64,000 bases of DNA from Williamsia maris (GCF_024171815.1 NZ_JAMTCJ010000001.1:1240001-1304000); one strand, 5' to 3'. Counted from the first letter of the stretch, positions 10,445-22,298 are shown. Numbers and translations: made by a program. The notes: generated from the sequence alone by a model not told the origin.

Positions 10445-11113
10445 GTGGATCCCCGAGATCGTTTGTCCGAGGCCCGGCTCTATCTGTGCACCGATGCGCG
10501 ACGTGAACGCGGAGACCTGCTCGCCTTCGTCGACGAGGTGCTGGCCGGCGGCGTGGACATCGTGCAGTTGCGCGACAAGGGGTCGCCGGGCGAGGTCGAG
10601 TTCGGCGTTCTCGAGGCCGCCCGGGAGCTCGACCTGCTGGCAGCGCTGCGGGAGGTCACCACCCGTCACGGCGCCCTGCTGGCGGTCAACGACCGCGCCG
10701 ACATCGCCGCGATCGCCCACGCCGACGTGCTGCATCTCGGTCAGGACGACCTGCCGCCCGCCGCGGCGCGCCGCATCGTCGGTGCCGACGTGGTCATCGG
10801 TCGATCGACCCATGACGACGCCCAGGCCCACGCCGCCGACGCCGATCCCGACGTCGACTACTTCTGCACCGGACCGTGCTGGTCGACGCCCACCAAACCG
10901 GGACGTCCCGCCGCCGGGCTCGGGCTCGTGAACGCCGTCGCGGGCCGGACGACCCGAGCTCCGTGGTTCGCCATCGGGGGGATCGACGCGGCGCGTCTGC
11001 CGGAGGTCCTCGCGGCCGGCGCGGAACGCATCGTCGTGGTGCGGGCACTGACGCACGCGACGGACCCACGCGCCGCCGCAGCCGCTCTGCGGAAACAGAT
11101 CACAGCAAACTAA
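10445..11113 (+). CDS. thiE: Thiamine-phosphate synthase ThiE
   Basis: TIM-barrel enzyme joining HMP-PP and thiazole phosphate to thiamine phosphate. The start GTG 10445 gives 222 residues beginning [17 protein letters not shown]. An open frame runs 45 codons further upstream through the thiO riboswitch region but is not expected to be translated. Key motifs are [28 protein letters not shown], and the phosphate-binding [12 protein letters not shown] followed by [26 protein letters not shown]. It is divergent from thiO and apparently leaderless. It is the homologue of Rv0414c. Confidence 0.96.
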   Translation: MDPRDRLSEARLYLCTDARRERGDLLAFVDEVLAGGVDIVQLRDKGSPGEVEFGVLEAARELDLLAALREVTTRHGALLAVNDRADIAAIAHADVLHLGQDDLPPAAARRIVGADVVIGRSTHDDAQAHAADADPDVDYFCTGPCWSTPTKPGRPAAGLGLVNAVAGRTTRAPWFAIGGIDAARLPEVLAAGAERIVVVRALTHATDPRAAAAALRKQITAN

Positions 11114-11141
11114 CGATGTCATGAAGGTGAATTGAGAACGG

Positions 11142-11171
11142 TTGCCACAGCACGCTCGTCGGGCTTACGCT
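11142..11171 (+). promoter_or_regulatory. Promoter of the leader peptide/LeuA-domain gene
   Basis: TTGCCA (11142-11147) and TACGCT (11166-11171) are spaced by 18 bases. The predicted start of transcription is at about 11178, three bases before a short ORF and about 120 bases before the LeuA-domain gene. Confidence 0.5.
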
Positions 11172-11180
11172 CGACCCGCC

Positions 11181-11222
11181 ATGACGCGCCTGAACGTAGT
11201 AACCCGCCGCAGCGGGGTCTGA
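11181..11222 (+). CDS. Putative 13-residue leader peptide
   Basis: A short ORF, MTRLNVVTRRSGV, starts just after the predicted transcription start and ends at TGA 11220-11222. Its last codons form the 5' arm of a strong hairpin, and its stop codon lies in that hairpin's loop. This is the arrangement expected of ribosome-mediated attenuation. It contains one Leu and three Val codons, not a run of one amino acid, so the sensed signal (branched-chain amino acids, or Arg, with three codons) is uncertain. No SD is present; translation would be near-leaderless. Confidence 0.5.
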   Translation: MTRLNVVTRRSGV

Positions 11223-11245
11223 ACCGACCGACCCCCCGCTGCGGG
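11204..11245 (+). promoter_or_regulatory. Attenuator-like hairpin in the leader
   Basis: CCCGCCGCAGCGGGG (from 11204) pairs with CCCCCCGCTGCGGG (11232-11245), with a two-base bulge, giving about 14 base pairs. No U-run follows, so it may be a pause or Rho-linked structure and not a classic terminator. Confidence 0.5.
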
Positions 11246-11295
11246 TCGTCGCGCCTGTTCGTTGGTCACTTCTCTCCTCTCGGAAAGACCACGTC

Positions 11296-11778
11296 ATGAA
11301 TCCAGCACCACACGCCTCCGACACCGTCGAGCGTTCCCGGCCCACGTCATCCGATCCGGCCGAGGCCCATTTCCGTTCTCCCCTGCCCCGCGGCCTGCGC
11401 GATGTCGCACACGCTCTGAGCTGGGACAACTTCTACGCCACATATGCCTGCGCCGGCGGCATCCGACTCGGTAGCTGGTCCGCGACGCCCGGTCGCGGGG
11501 GTCTCACCGACTACCAGGCCACCATCGCCGTCGGCGACCGCATCTGGTCGTTGCGGGAGTCGTCGACCGGTCCGATCGGCGCGGTCACCGCCATGCTGCA
11601 CGCGCTGGGCACACCGATCGAGATCGTCAGCCTGCACCACCAGCGGACCGTTGACGGTTACGCCGGCTTCGTCCTGTGCGACGTCCGCGGCATCTCGAGT
11701 TGGGGCCTCGGCGTCGACGAGACGTCCGAGGCGGCGTACGCCAAGGCCATGATCTCGGCCGTCAACCGCTTCGGCTGA
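11296..11778 (+). CDS. Stand-alone LeuA-type allosteric (dimerisation) domain protein
   Basis: A 160-residue protein that matches the C-terminal leucine-sensing domain of 2-isopropylmalate synthase and lacks the catalytic TIM barrel. Comparable positions are YQATIAVGDRIWSLRE, GPIGAVTAMLHALG, the His-containing strand IEIVSLHHQRTVDGYAGFVLCDV, and the very characteristic ending SSWGLGVDETSEAAYAKAMISAVNR (compare [23 protein letters not shown] in mycobacterial LeuA). The first 45 residues are Pro/Ser-rich and unlike LeuA. It may bind a small metabolite, or pair with LeuA subunits; both are inference. The ATG at 11296 has GGAAAG 8 bases upstream. It is preceded by a leader peptide and hairpin. 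Confidence 0.8.
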   Translation: MNPAPHASDTVERSRPTSSDPAEAHFRSPLPRGLRDVAHALSWDNFYATYACAGGIRLGSWSATPGRGGLTDYQATIAVGDRIWSLRESSTGPIGAVTAMLHALGTPIEIVSLHHQRTVDGYAGFVLCDVRGISSWGLGVDETSEAAYAKAMISAVNRFG

Positions 11779-11792
11779 CGCGCGAGCGGTTC

Positions 11793-12263
11793 CTACAGTC
11801 GGCCGAGGGCGGACCGGAGCGTCGGCCAGCTGCGCGCGAATGCGGGATGCAGCGGCAGCTCGTCGACGGCGTGTTCGCCGACCCAGCGCAGCTCGGTCGA
11901 CTCCACGTTCGCGACGGTGTCCACCGGGGTGTCGACGTCGGCGATGACGGTCGTGTAGGTCCAGCCGCTCTGAGCCTCGTGGGTGACCAGCGTGTCGCGG
12001 ACGGTCAGCATCGCGGCGACGATGCCGGCCTCCTCGTCGGCCTCACGCATCGCGGTGTCCTCGGCGGTCTCGTGCGAGTCACGTGCTCCACCGGGCAGAG
12101 CCCACGTCCCACCCTGATGGCTCCACAACGCGCGGTGCTGCAACAGGATCCCCGTGGTGCCGTCCGCCAACGGTGCGCGCAGCAGCAGCCCGGCCGCGCC
12201 GTGGCGACCCCAGTACCGAGCACCGTCGGGGTCGAACACCCAACCGTCACCGTCTCCCCGCAC
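11793..12263 (-). CDS. mutT3: NUDIX hydrolase, MutT3 homologue
   Basis: Nucleoside-diphosphate-linked pyrophosphohydrolase. The full Nudix box GX5EX7REUXEEXGU is present at residues 59-81 (GARDSHE..., then READEEAGI). The start GTG 12263 gives 156 residues and has GGAGG upstream. A longer open frame reaching to 12614 is rejected because its N-terminal part is low-complexity and overlaps glnX in the opposite direction. The position between thiE and glnX matches Rv0413 (mutT3), for which oxidised guanine nucleotide clearance has been described; substrate here is inferred from synteny. Confidence 0.88.
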   Translation of the reverse strand: MRGDGDGWVFDPDGARYWGRHGAAGLLLRAPLADGTTGILLQHRALWSHQGGTWALPGGARDSHETAEDTAMREADEEAGIVAAMLTVRDTLVTHEAQSGWTYTTVIADVDTPVDTVANVESTELRWVGEHAVDELPLHPAFARSWPTLRSALGRL

Positions 12264-12420
12264 CGCGCGTCCACCTCCACCACTCACCGCGCCCCGGCAT
12301 GCCACCAACGACCGCCCTTCCCCGCAACCGTACGCAAACGGCAACAGACCACGGTGATCCCATGTCGGGATTAGAGTCGAAAGCGGCAGTCGTGAAGATG
12401 TGCCCGCGGAGGCAGAACCC

Positions 12421-13911
12421 GTGGGCGCACCCACGGATCGGGTAGTAGAAGGGACCTCGTCAGTGACCGGCGAAGCGGCGTCCGTGCGCTCCCGACTGAC
12501 CCGTGGGACGACGACCATCCCGCGACCGATGTTGCGGCGCTCCGACCCCCGACCCGACCGCCGCGGTCCCCTGGGCCGCCGCGGGGCTCGTGCCGAGCGT
12601 CGTGAGTTGCTCACCTACGCCCGCGACCGCGCGCAGTCCCCGCTGTCGTCGCTGCGGCATCTGGCCGGGACGAGTCCGGGCAAGCTGTTCATCATCGCGG
12701 CCGTCCTGTTCATCGGCGCGATCGCGACCGGGTGGTACTCCTCGATCAGCCTGGACAACCGCACCTCCGCCCTGCAGCAGACCATTTCCGACACCGAGCC
12801 CATCGCCGAGTCGTCGCAGATCCTCTACAGCAACCTGTCCATCGCGGACGCGTCGGCGAACGCTGCGTTCATCTCCGGCGGTCTCGAGCCCGCCGCGGTG
12901 CGCAGTCGCTACTCCACCGCGGTCGCCACCGCCGCGCAGGCGTTGATCCAGGCGGCGAGCGGTACCGCCGAGGAGAACATGGACGTCCGGGCCGACCTGG
13001 ACACCCTGGCCGAACGCCTGCCCGTCTACACCGGGTTGATCGAGTCGGCGCGGACCAACAACCGGCTCGGGAACCCGGTGGGATCGGCCTACCTCGGTGA
13101 GGCGTCGAATCTGATGCAGACGACGATCCTGCCCGCGGCCGAGCGGTTGTACACGGCGCGGTCGCGGGCGATCAGCGATCCCCAGAACCGGTTCACCAGC
13201 CCGCCGTGGGGTGTCTACGCCGCGCTGACGATCCTGCTGCTCGCGTTCGTCGGCGCCCACTACTACCTGGCCCGTCGTACCCGACGCCGGTTGAACCTGG
13301 GCATGTTGCTGGCCATCGGCGCGATCGTCATCGCGCTGCTGTGGGTGCTCGTGGGCAGCCTGCTGTCGGTGTCGTCGACCAACAGCGCCGAGACCCGCGG
13401 GGCTCAGCCGCTGCGGGAGCTGACCTCGGCCCGCATCCAGGCGCAGCAGGCGCGCTCGGCGGAGACGCTGTCGCTGGCCCGGCGTGGCGACCGGGGGCTC
13501 CTCGAGTCCCAGTTCACCGACGCCGGCGGCAAGATCCGGACCACCCTGACCGCCTATCTCGACGACAACGACGACGCCGATGCCGACGCGGCGGTCCGCC
13601 GGGCCCAGACCGCGCTCTCGGCGTGGGCCGACGCCCATGCGGCCACCGTCGAGCGGACCAACGCCGGCGACTTCAACGGCGCGACGGCGATGGCCGTGGG
13701 CGACAACCCCGACGGTGCGGCCGCCGCCTACACGCAGCTCGACGCCGCGCTCGTCGACGGCATCACCACCACCAGGACCACCTTCCGCGACGACATCAAC
13801 ACCGCCCGGGTGGTCATCGGCTACGCGGGCAGCGGTGCGCTCATCCTCGGTCTGATCGCGGCCGCGACCAGCGCACTCGGCATGGTGCCGCGGATCCGGG
13901 AGTACCGATGA
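12421..13911 (+). CDS. glnX: Membrane sensor/transducer GlnX of the PknG pathway
   Basis: Four-span membrane protein homologous by position and layout to Rv0412c. Established work in mycobacteria places GlnX between the extracytoplasmic amino-acid-binding lipoprotein GlnH and the kinase PknG. Hydrophobic segments are LFIIAAVLFIGAIATG, YAALTILLLAFVGAHYYL, LLAIGAIVIALLWVLVG and GSGALILGLIAAATSALG. Helical extracytoplasmic regions of about 160 and 140 residues resemble chemoreceptor-type sensing domains. The start is uncertain: GTG 12421 has GGAGG eight bases upstream and gives 496 residues; GTG 12463 with GAAGGGA is the alternative. Its stop overlaps the glnH start (ATGA). Confidence 0.85.
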   Translation: MGAPTDRVVEGTSSVTGEAASVRSRLTRGTTTIPRPMLRRSDPRPDRRGPLGRRGARAERRELLTYARDRAQSPLSSLRHLAGTSPGKLFIIAAVLFIGAIATGWYSSISLDNRTSALQQTISDTEPIAESSQILYSNLSIADASANAAFISGGLEPAAVRSRYSTAVATAAQALIQAASGTAEENMDVRADLDTLAERLPVYTGLIESARTNNRLGNPVGSAYLGEASNLMQTTILPAAERLYTARSRAISDPQNRFTSPPWGVYAALTILLLAFVGAHYYLARRTRRRLNLGMLLAIGAIVIALLWVLVGSLLSVSSTNSAETRGAQPLRELTSARIQAQQARSAETLSLARRGDRGLLESQFTDAGGKIRTTLTAYLDDNDDADADAAVRRAQTALSAWADAHAATVERTNAGDFNGATAMAVGDNPDGAAAAYTQLDAALVDGITTTRTTFRDDINTARVVIGYAGSGALILGLIAAATSALGMVPRIREYR

Positions 13912-14900
13912 CCCGCGGGCCGACAAGACGCGCCGGCGTGTTCGCGGTGATCCTGGCGCTGGTGGCGCTCGGTGTCACGAGCTGCCTCAACGTCCCCGCG
14001 CCGGCCGACGAGGCGCCGTCGGCGAGTGCCATCGCGCCCACCCCGCCCGGCCTGACGGTGAACGCGCCGGTCGAGTCGCCGCCGAACCAGAACACCTGCG
14101 ACGCGACCGCGAGCCTGCGGCCGGGACCGCTCCCACCGGTCGCGCGGATGCCACGCGGGTCGGCGATGGACGCGATCTTCGCGCGGGGCCGGTTGATCGT
14201 CGGACTCGACATCGGGTCGAACCTGTTCAGCTTCCGCGACCCGATCAGCGGTGACATCGAGGGTTTCGACGTCGACATCGCCAAGGAGATCGCGCGGGCC
14301 ATCTTCGGCGACCCCGAACGCATCGAGTACCGCATCCTCAACTCCAACGAGCGGATCAGCGCGCTGCAGAACCGCGAGGTCGACGTGGTGGTCAAGACGC
14401 TGAGCATCACCTGCGACCGCGCCAAGGACATCGCCTTCTCGACGGTGTACTACGAGGCGTCGCAACGGATCCTGTCGCTGCGCAGCTCACCGATCAGCAA
14501 CGCCAACGACCTCGCGGGCAAGCGCGTGTGCGCGGCGCGCGGCACCACCTCCATCGGCCGGCTGCAGCAGCGGGTGCCCAGCGTGCGGATGTCGACGGTG
14601 AGCACCTGGGCCGACTGCCTGGTCGTGCTGCAGCAGGGGGCGGTCGACGCGGTGTCCACCGACGACGCGATCCTGGCCGGTCTGGCCACCCAGGACCCGT
14701 ACGTCCACGTGGTCGGGGCGAGCCTCGGCGAGGAGCCGTACGGCATCGGCGTCAACCTCGAACAACCCGATCTGGTGCGCTTCGTCAACGGCGTCCTGGA
14801 CAAGATCCGCGCCGACGGCACCTGGTACGAGATCTACAATCGGTGGCTCTCCATCCTGGGCCCGATCTACTACCCGCCCCAACCGACCTACCGCGACTGA
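13908..14900 (+). CDS. glnH: Amino-acid-binding lipoprotein GlnH
   Basis: Periplasmic solute-binding protein family 3 (glutamine/glutamate type), 330 residues, lipid-anchored through Cys26 in the lipobox ALGVTSC. After a Pro/Ala-rich linker the binding fold begins at GRLIVGLDIGSNLFSFRD, followed by IEGFDVDIAKEIARAIFG, VVVKTLSITCDRAKDIAFSTVYY, GKRVCAARGTTS and DAVSTDDAILAG. In M. tuberculosis the orthologue Rv0411c senses aspartate/glutamate-type amino acids and signals to PknG through GlnX. No transport permease or ATPase is adjacent, in line with a sensory role. The start ATG overlaps the glnX stop. Confidence 0.92.
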   Translation: MTRGPTRRAGVFAVILALVALGVTSCLNVPAPADEAPSASAIAPTPPGLTVNAPVESPPNQNTCDATASLRPGPLPPVARMPRGSAMDAIFARGRLIVGLDIGSNLFSFRDPISGDIEGFDVDIAKEIARAIFGDPERIEYRILNSNERISALQNREVDVVVKTLSITCDRAKDIAFSTVYYEASQRILSLRSSPISNANDLAGKRVCAARGTTSIGRLQQRVPSVRMSTVSTWADCLVVLQQGAVDAVSTDDAILAGLATQDPYVHVVGASLGEEPYGIGVNLEQPDLVRFVNGVLDKIRADGTWYEIYNRWLSILGPIYYPPQPTYRD

Positions 14901-14911
14901 CGAGGGGGTGA

Positions 14912-17437
<2,526 letters not shown>

Positions 17438-17621
17438 CCCCCGAGCGTGCGGTGACGGCGGGGTCAGCCGGCTCCGCCTCCGCCGAGCGTGCCGAAACCG
17501 CGCACCCACCGTGCCGAAACCGCCTTCCCACCCCGCGTGACGGCCCGCTCGGCAGGTATTTACGGCCCGCTCGGCAGGTATTTACGGCCCGCTCGGCGGG
17601 TGATTACGGCACGGTCGGCGG
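17438..17621. repeat. Opposed short-repeat array between pknG and ackA
   Basis: This convergent junction holds four copies of a 22-base unit of the type TTACGGCCCGCTCGGCAGGT (17538-17620, the last copies diverged). They are preceded by units in reverse sense (CCGAGCGTGCCGAAACC near 17483 and CCGTGCCGAAACCGCC near 17509). The layout mirrors the arrays at 6287 and 47860, but the unit sequence is different. It can fold into hairpins and may end transcription from both sides. No gene is seen. Confidence 0.75.
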
Positions 17622-18845
17622 TCAGTTGACGAGTGCGGCGGCCTTGCGGGCGATGGCCAGCTCTTCGTTGGTGGGGACCACCAGCACTGCGATCTCGCTG
17701 TCGTCGGTCGAGATCCGCCGGGCGTCGCGTGAGCGCGCGGTGTTGGCGTCGTCGTCGACGACGATGCCGAATCGTTCGAGACCTGCCAATCCATCTCGCC
17801 GCACGGTCGGGGCGTTCTCGCCGACGCCGGCGGTGAAGACGATCGCGTCCACCCGCCCGAGATCCACCAGGTACGCACCGATGTAGCGACGCAGACGGTG
17901 GATGTAGACGTCGTAGGCCAGGGTCGCGGCCTCGTCGCCGTCGTCCACCATCGACGTGATGGTGCGGAAATCGTTCTCCCCGCACAACCCCTTGAGGCCG
18001 GACGACTTGTTGAGCATGGTGTCGATGGCGTCGACATCCATGTCTGCCACGCGACGCAGATACATCACGATCGCGGGATCGATGTCGCCGCTGCGGGTTC
18101 CCATGACCAGTCCCTCGAGCGGCGTCAGCCCCATCGAGGTGTCGACGGCGCGCCCACCCCGGACCGCCGATGCCGACGCGCCGTTGCCCAGGTGCAGCAC
18201 GATCAGGTTGACGTCGGCCGGATCCCGGTCGAGGAACTCCGCGGCCGCACCGCTCACGTACTCGTGTGAGGTGCCGTGGAATCCGTACCGCCGGATGTTG
18301 TGACGCTCGGCGACCTCGTGGTCGATGGCATAGGTGGCGCTGTGCGGCGGGAGGTCGTGGAAGAAGGCGGTGTCGAACACGCACACCGCGGGGACGTCCG
18401 GCAGCAACTCCCGGATGGCCTCGATTCCGATCAGGTTCACCGGATTGTGCAGCGGGGCAAGGCTCGACAGGCGATCGACCTCGGCGATGACCTCGTCGCT
18501 CACCAGGACCGGCTCGCTGAAGCTCTTGCCGCCGTGTACGACGCGGTGCCCCACCGCCAGGAGGTCGCTGGTGCGCAGATCGGTGCCGCACTCGTCGAAC
18601 AGGTGCAGGGCGCGCTGCAGTGCCTCGCGGTGATCGGCGATGGCACCGGTGACGGTCTGCGTCTGGCCGTTCTGCGTGTGTTCGACCGAGGCGTCGTGGT
18701 CGCCGATCCGCTCGACGATCCCGGACGCGATCACCTCGCCGGAGTCCGGGTGCACCAATTGGTACTTCAGGGACGACGATCCCGAGTTGAGGACGAGGAC
18801 CGCACCGGACGCCGTGCCCGTGGGCACCGTGTCGCCACCGCTCAT
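17622..18845 (-). CDS. ackA: Acetate kinase
   Basis: Interconverts acetyl phosphate + ADP and acetate + ATP. The 407-residue ASKHA-fold protein has the phosphate-1 motif [12 protein letters not shown] near residue 16, FDTAFF, the signature [10 protein letters not shown] near 190, the adenosine-binding [22 protein letters not shown] near 220, and GVGENAP near 345. It is the second gene of a pta-ackA operon, since its ATG overlaps the pta stop by four bases. Its 3' end faces pknG across a repeat array. Orthologous to Rv0409. Confidence 0.97.
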   Translation of the reverse strand: MSGGDTVPTGTASGAVLVLNSGSSSLKYQLVHPDSGEVIASGIVERIGDHDASVEHTQNGQTQTVTGAIADHREALQRALHLFDECGTDLRTSDLLAVGHRVVHGGKSFSEPVLVSDEVIAEVDRLSSLAPLHNPVNLIGIEAIRELLPDVPAVCVFDTAFFHDLPPHSATYAIDHEVAERHNIRRYGFHGTSHEYVSGAAAEFLDRDPADVNLIVLHLGNGASASAVRGGRAVDTSMGLTPLEGLVMGTRSGDIDPAIVMYLRRVADMDVDAIDTMLNKSSGLKGLCGENDFRTITSMVDDGDEAATLAYDVYIHRLRRYIGAYLVDLGRVDAIVFTAGVGENAPTVRRDGLAGLERFGIVVDDDANTARSRDARRISTDDSEIAVLVVPTNEELAIARKAAALVN

Positions 18846-20929
18846 GACTGCAGCGCCTGGGCCTGGATCGCGGTGATCGCGACGGTGTTGACGATGTCGG
18901 AGACGAGCGCCCCACGCGACAGGTCGTTGATGGGCTTGCGCAACCCCTGCAGGACCGGGCCGATCGCGACCGCAGATGCGCTGCGCTGCACCGCCTTGTA
19001 CGTGTTGTTGCCGGTGTTGAGGTCCGGGAAGACCAGCACCGTCGCCTGGCCCGCGACCTTCGAGTCCGGCATCTTGCTCTGCGCCACCGAGGGTTCCACC
19101 GCGGCGTCGTATTGGATCGGCCCCTCCACCAACAGCTCCGGGGCCCGTTCACGCACCAGTTCGGTGGCGGTGCGGACCTTGTCCACGTCGGCACCGGAGC
19201 CGGATTCGCCGGTCGAGTACGAGAGCAGCGCGACCCGCGCCTCGATCCCGAACTGTTCGGCCGTGGCCGCCGACGAGATGGCGATGTCGGCGAGCTGCTC
19301 GGACGTCGGATCCGGCACGATCGCGCAATCACCATAGGCGAGAACACGATCGGCCAGACACATGAAGAACACGCTCGACACCGTGGAGACGCCGTCGAGG
19401 GTCTTGATGATCTCGAACGCGGGGCGGATGGTGTGTGCGGTGGTGTGGGTCGCGCCGGACACCATCCCGTCGACGAGCCCCTCGTGCACCATCATGGTGC
19501 CGAAGTAGGAGACGTCACCCATCACCTGTCGTGCCCGGGCGAGGTCCATCCCCTTGTGCTTGCGGAGCTCGGTGTAGGTCGTCGCGAACGACTCGAGGTG
19601 CTCGGAGTCGCGCGGGTCGATGACGTGTGCGGCGTCGAGGTCGACGCCGAGCTCCTGGGCCCGCGAGTGCACGGCGTCGATGTTGCCGAGCAGCGTCAGG
19701 TCCGCGACACCGCGTCGGAGCAGACGTCCGGCCGCACGCAGGATGCGGTCGTCCTCGCCCTCCGGCAACACGATGCGTTGGCGGTCCGACTTCGCCTGCG
19801 CGATGAGCTGGTATTCGAACATCTGCGGCGTCACCACGGTCGGCGCCGACAGCCGCAGCCGTTCGAGCAGCGACGCCGAGTCGACGTGTTCCTCCATCAG
19901 GGTGAGCGCGGCATCGATCTTGCGGACCGACTCGACGCCGACCCGGCCGCGTGCCAGTGCCGCGGCCCGCGCGGTCTCGTAGGTGCCCTGCTCGCACGAG
20001 ATGATCGGCAGCGCCGGTTTGAGGCCCTCGACGAGCGACTCGATCATCGGGTGCGGACGGATCCCGCCGTTCATGATGATCCCCGACAACTTCGGGAAGC
20101 CCTGTGCCGCATTGGCGGTCACCAGCGCGAGCAGGACGTCGGAGCGATCGGCCGGGGTGATCACCGCGACACCGTCGGTGAGGCGTTCGAGGATGTGTTC
20201 GGCGGTCATGCCGCCGACCATCACGCTCATCGCCTCGCGGTCGAGCAGCTCCGGGTCGCCGCTGAACAGCTCACCGTCGAGCGCGGTCATCAGCTCCGCC
20301 ATCGTCGGCGACACCAACACCGGATCCTCCGGCAACGACCACGCCGGGAGTCCGGTCGTCTCCAGGATGTCCTTGACCGCCTCGAGTTGGTCGGGGTCGC
20401 ACCGGTTGGCGATGAGGGCGACGGCCTGTGCGTGCGCACCCTTGATCTCGGTGAGGCACAGCTCGGCCAGCGCCAGTACCTCCTCGGGGGTGCGCTCGGC
20501 GGCCTTGAGCGCGAGCACCATCGGGGTACCGAGGTTCGCGGCGATCCGCGCGTTGAAGCTGAGTTCCGACGGGCTGGCGACGTCAGTGAAGTCCGACCCG
20601 ATCACCAGCACCGAGTCGCACTGCTCCTCGACGGTGTGGAAGCGGTCGACGATCTCGGCGAGCGTCGCCTCGGGATCACCGTGGACCTGCTCATAGGTCA
20701 CACCGATGCAGTCCTCGTAGGACAGGTCCACCGAGTCGTGCTCGATCAGCAGATCGAGGATGTAGTCGCGCTCGCCGGCCGCGGCCCGCGAGATGGGGCG
20801 GAACACACCGATGCGTCCACCGGTGGCGGCGAGCAGATGCAGCGTGCCCAGCGCGATGGTGGATTTACCGGTGTCACCCTCCGGCGACGCGATGTAGATG
20901 CTGCTCGAGGTCGGACTCCCTGCACCCAT
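18842..20929 (-). CDS. pta: Phosphate acetyltransferase (long form)
   Basis: Converts acetyl-CoA + Pi to acetyl phosphate. The 695-residue long form has an N-terminal P-loop domain ([10 protein letters not shown] near residue 14), a middle DRTGG-type regulatory domain (about 200-330) and the C-terminal PTA catalytic domain (about 360-690) with [35 protein letters not shown] and [15 protein letters not shown]. The start ATG 20929 lies 7 bases after a TACGCT box, so a leaderless mRNA is likely. Transcribed with ackA. Orthologous to Rv0408. Confidence 0.97.
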   Translation of the reverse strand: MGAGSPTSSSIYIASPEGDTGKSTIALGTLHLLAATGGRIGVFRPISRAAAGERDYILDLLIEHDSVDLSYEDCIGVTYEQVHGDPEATLAEIVDRFHTVEEQCDSVLVIGSDFTDVASPSELSFNARIAANLGTPMVLALKAAERTPEEVLALAELCLTEIKGAHAQAVALIANRCDPDQLEAVKDILETTGLPAWSLPEDPVLVSPTMAELMTALDGELFSGDPELLDREAMSVMVGGMTAEHILERLTDGVAVITPADRSDVLLALVTANAAQGFPKLSGIIMNGGIRPHPMIESLVEGLKPALPIISCEQGTYETARAAALARGRVGVESVRKIDAALTLMEEHVDSASLLERLRLSAPTVVTPQMFEYQLIAQAKSDRQRIVLPEGEDDRILRAAGRLLRRGVADLTLLGNIDAVHSRAQELGVDLDAAHVIDPRDSEHLESFATTYTELRKHKGMDLARARQVMGDVSYFGTMMVHEGLVDGMVSGATHTTAHTIRPAFEIIKTLDGVSTVSSVFFMCLADRVLAYGDCAIVPDPTSEQLADIAISSAATAEQFGIEARVALLSYSTGESGSGADVDKVRTATELVRERAPELLVEGPIQYDAAVEPSVAQSKMPDSKVAGQATVLVFPDLNTGNNTYKAVQRSASAVAIGPVLQGLRKPINDLSRGALVSDIVNTVAITAIQAQALQS

Positions 20930-20936
20930 GTCCCCG

Positions 20937-20942
20937 AGCGTA
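20937..20942 (-). promoter_or_regulatory. -10 box of pta-ackA (leaderless)
   Basis: TACGCT on the minus strand is followed by 7 bases and the ATG at 20929. No SD is present. Confidence 0.5.
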
Positions 20943-20953
20943 GTGGGCGCGGG

Positions 20954-21847
20954 TCAGTTGTCGTCGCCCCGGATCTGTCCGGGACCGTCGCGCTTGGCCC
21001 GGTAGAGCCGCGCGTCGGCGCGATCGAAACAGCCGATGACGGTCTCGGTTGCCCGCAGCGCGGCGAAGCCCGCGGAGAAGGTCTGAGAGTCGGGGACGAC
21101 CGCGCCCATCGCACGCAGCACGGTGTGAGCCTGCGACGCGCGTGGACCGGCCAGTGCCAACGCGAACTCCTCGCCACCCCATCGCGAGAACAACGCACCG
21201 GTGCCCGCCACCTCCGACGCCGCCGTCGCGAACTCCACCAGCAGCTGATCGCCGGCGGGGTGCCCGTGGGAGTCGTTGTACGCCTTGAACTGGTCGAGAT
21301 CGAGGATGGCCAGCACCAGCGGCGAGTCGGTGCGCGACGACGGCGCGTCGAGCTCGGTCAGGCGCTCGAGCCACCCCCGTCGGTTGAGCAGACCGGTCAG
21401 CGGATCGGTGACCGCGGCGGCGAGCAGACGGTCCTCGGCCAGGCGGCGCTCGGTGGTGTCGTGGATGACCGCCATCGTCCAGGCTCGTCCACCCGGCCCC
21501 GACACCGCGCTCACCGAGACCCACCCCCAGCGAACGGTGCCGTCGGGGTGGACGTACCGCTTCTCGATCCGTAGGTCGTCACCCCTAGCGCGCGCCTGGG
21601 CCATCAACCCCTCGACCGCCGCGTGTTGGTCGAGATCGTCGGGGTGGGTGAACTCGCGCGACGACCGGCCCGCGATCTGCGGCCACGACCGCCCGACCAT
21701 CGCGCAGTAGGCCGCGTTGGCGGCCCGCAGCAGGCCGTCCTCGTCGGCGAGTCCGATGGGGACGGTGCTGGCGTCGAACATGACCCGGAACCATCCGTCA
21801 TCGACCCCGTCGAAGGTGGTGGCATCGATCACGTGTTCATTGTCCAC
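20954..21847 (-). CDS. PAS-GGDEF diguanylate cyclase
   Basis: Probable soluble sensor making cyclic di-GMP. A PAS domain (about residues 20-130, with VMFDASTVPIGLADEDG, HPDDLDQH and RYVHPDGTVRWG) is followed by a GGDEF domain (about 140-290). The active-site motif is intact as GGEEF (residues 224-228), together with DPLTGLLNRRG and LDLDQFKAYND. No RxxD inhibitory site precedes GGEEF, so product feedback through the I-site is not expected. The start is uncertain: GTG 21847 is used because the PAS domain starts soon after, but its SD is weak. Signal and target are unknown. Confidence 0.82.
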   Translation of the reverse strand: MDNEHVIDATTFDGVDDGWFRVMFDASTVPIGLADEDGLLRAANAAYCAMVGRSWPQIAGRSSREFTHPDDLDQHAAVEGLMAQARARGDDLRIEKRYVHPDGTVRWGWVSVSAVSGPGGRAWTMAVIHDTTERRLAEDRLLAAAVTDPLTGLLNRRGWLERLTELDAPSSRTDSPLVLAILDLDQFKAYNDSHGHPAGDQLLVEFATAASEVAGTGALFSRWGGEEFALALAGPRASQAHTVLRAMGAVVPDSQTFSAGFAALRATETVIGCFDRADARLYRAKRDGPGQIRGDDN

Positions 21848-21899
21848 CGCCGGCGAGAACGCGGTCACCGGAACGCGTCGCCCACAGCGATCGGCGCAG

Positions 21900-22298
21900 T
21901 CACTCCATCGGGTACGGGTGCTCGGCGTCGGATTCGTAGCAGATGGCGAACGGCTTGTTGGTGATGAAGAGAAACGTGACGTCGTTGTCGGCGGTGGCCC
22001 CGTGTTCCATCCACCCGCCCTCCGGGAACCAGACGAAGTTCCCGGGGCCGTATTCGCCCTCGTGGGTTTTGAGGACGCCGTCGAGAACGAACATCCCGTG
22101 CGCACAGGGATGGGTGTGCCAGGTGTTGGTGAATCCGGCCGCATAGCGGAGCATCATCACCTGCATGCCTGTGTCGGAATCGGCGAACAGCGACTTGAAC
22201 GGTATCTGCGCGCCGATCTGCTCGACGGCCAAGGTCTCCCACGCCATCCTGCTGGTGTCGGCGACCTCGAGGGTCACGAGATTGGACGGGACTGTCAT
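21900..22298 (-). CDS. Small cupin-domain protein
   Basis: A 132-residue single-domain cupin. The first cupin motif is WHTHPCAHGMFVLDG, with three His as likely metal ligands and no classical Glu, and the second is FPEGGWMEHG with the fourth His. It resembles ChrR-like or acetylacetone-dioxygenase-like cupins. It could be a metal-dependent dioxygenase or a ligand-binding protein; function is not assigned. The start at 22298 has GAGGAG 6-7 bases upstream. It stands alone between the GT39 gene and the diguanylate cyclase gene, on the same strand. Confidence 0.8.
   Translation of the reverse strand: MTVPSNLVTLEVADTSRMAWETLAVEQIGAQIPFKSLFADSDTGMQVMMLRYAAGFTNTWHTHPCAHGMFVLDGVLKTHEGEYGPGNFVWFPEGGWMEHGATADNDVTFLFITNKPFAICYESDAEHPYPME

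Noticed and set aside
12264-12614. N-terminal extension of MutT3
   Set aside because: It would overlap the glnX promoter and start in antisense; it is low-complexity, and a GTG with an SD at 12263 precedes the Nudix fold directly.
19112-21574. 820-residue plus-strand open frame across pta and the GGDEF gene
   Set aside because: It lies opposite pta and the diguanylate cyclase, which carry clear motifs; its translation is Arg/Gly/His-rich with no recognisable domain.
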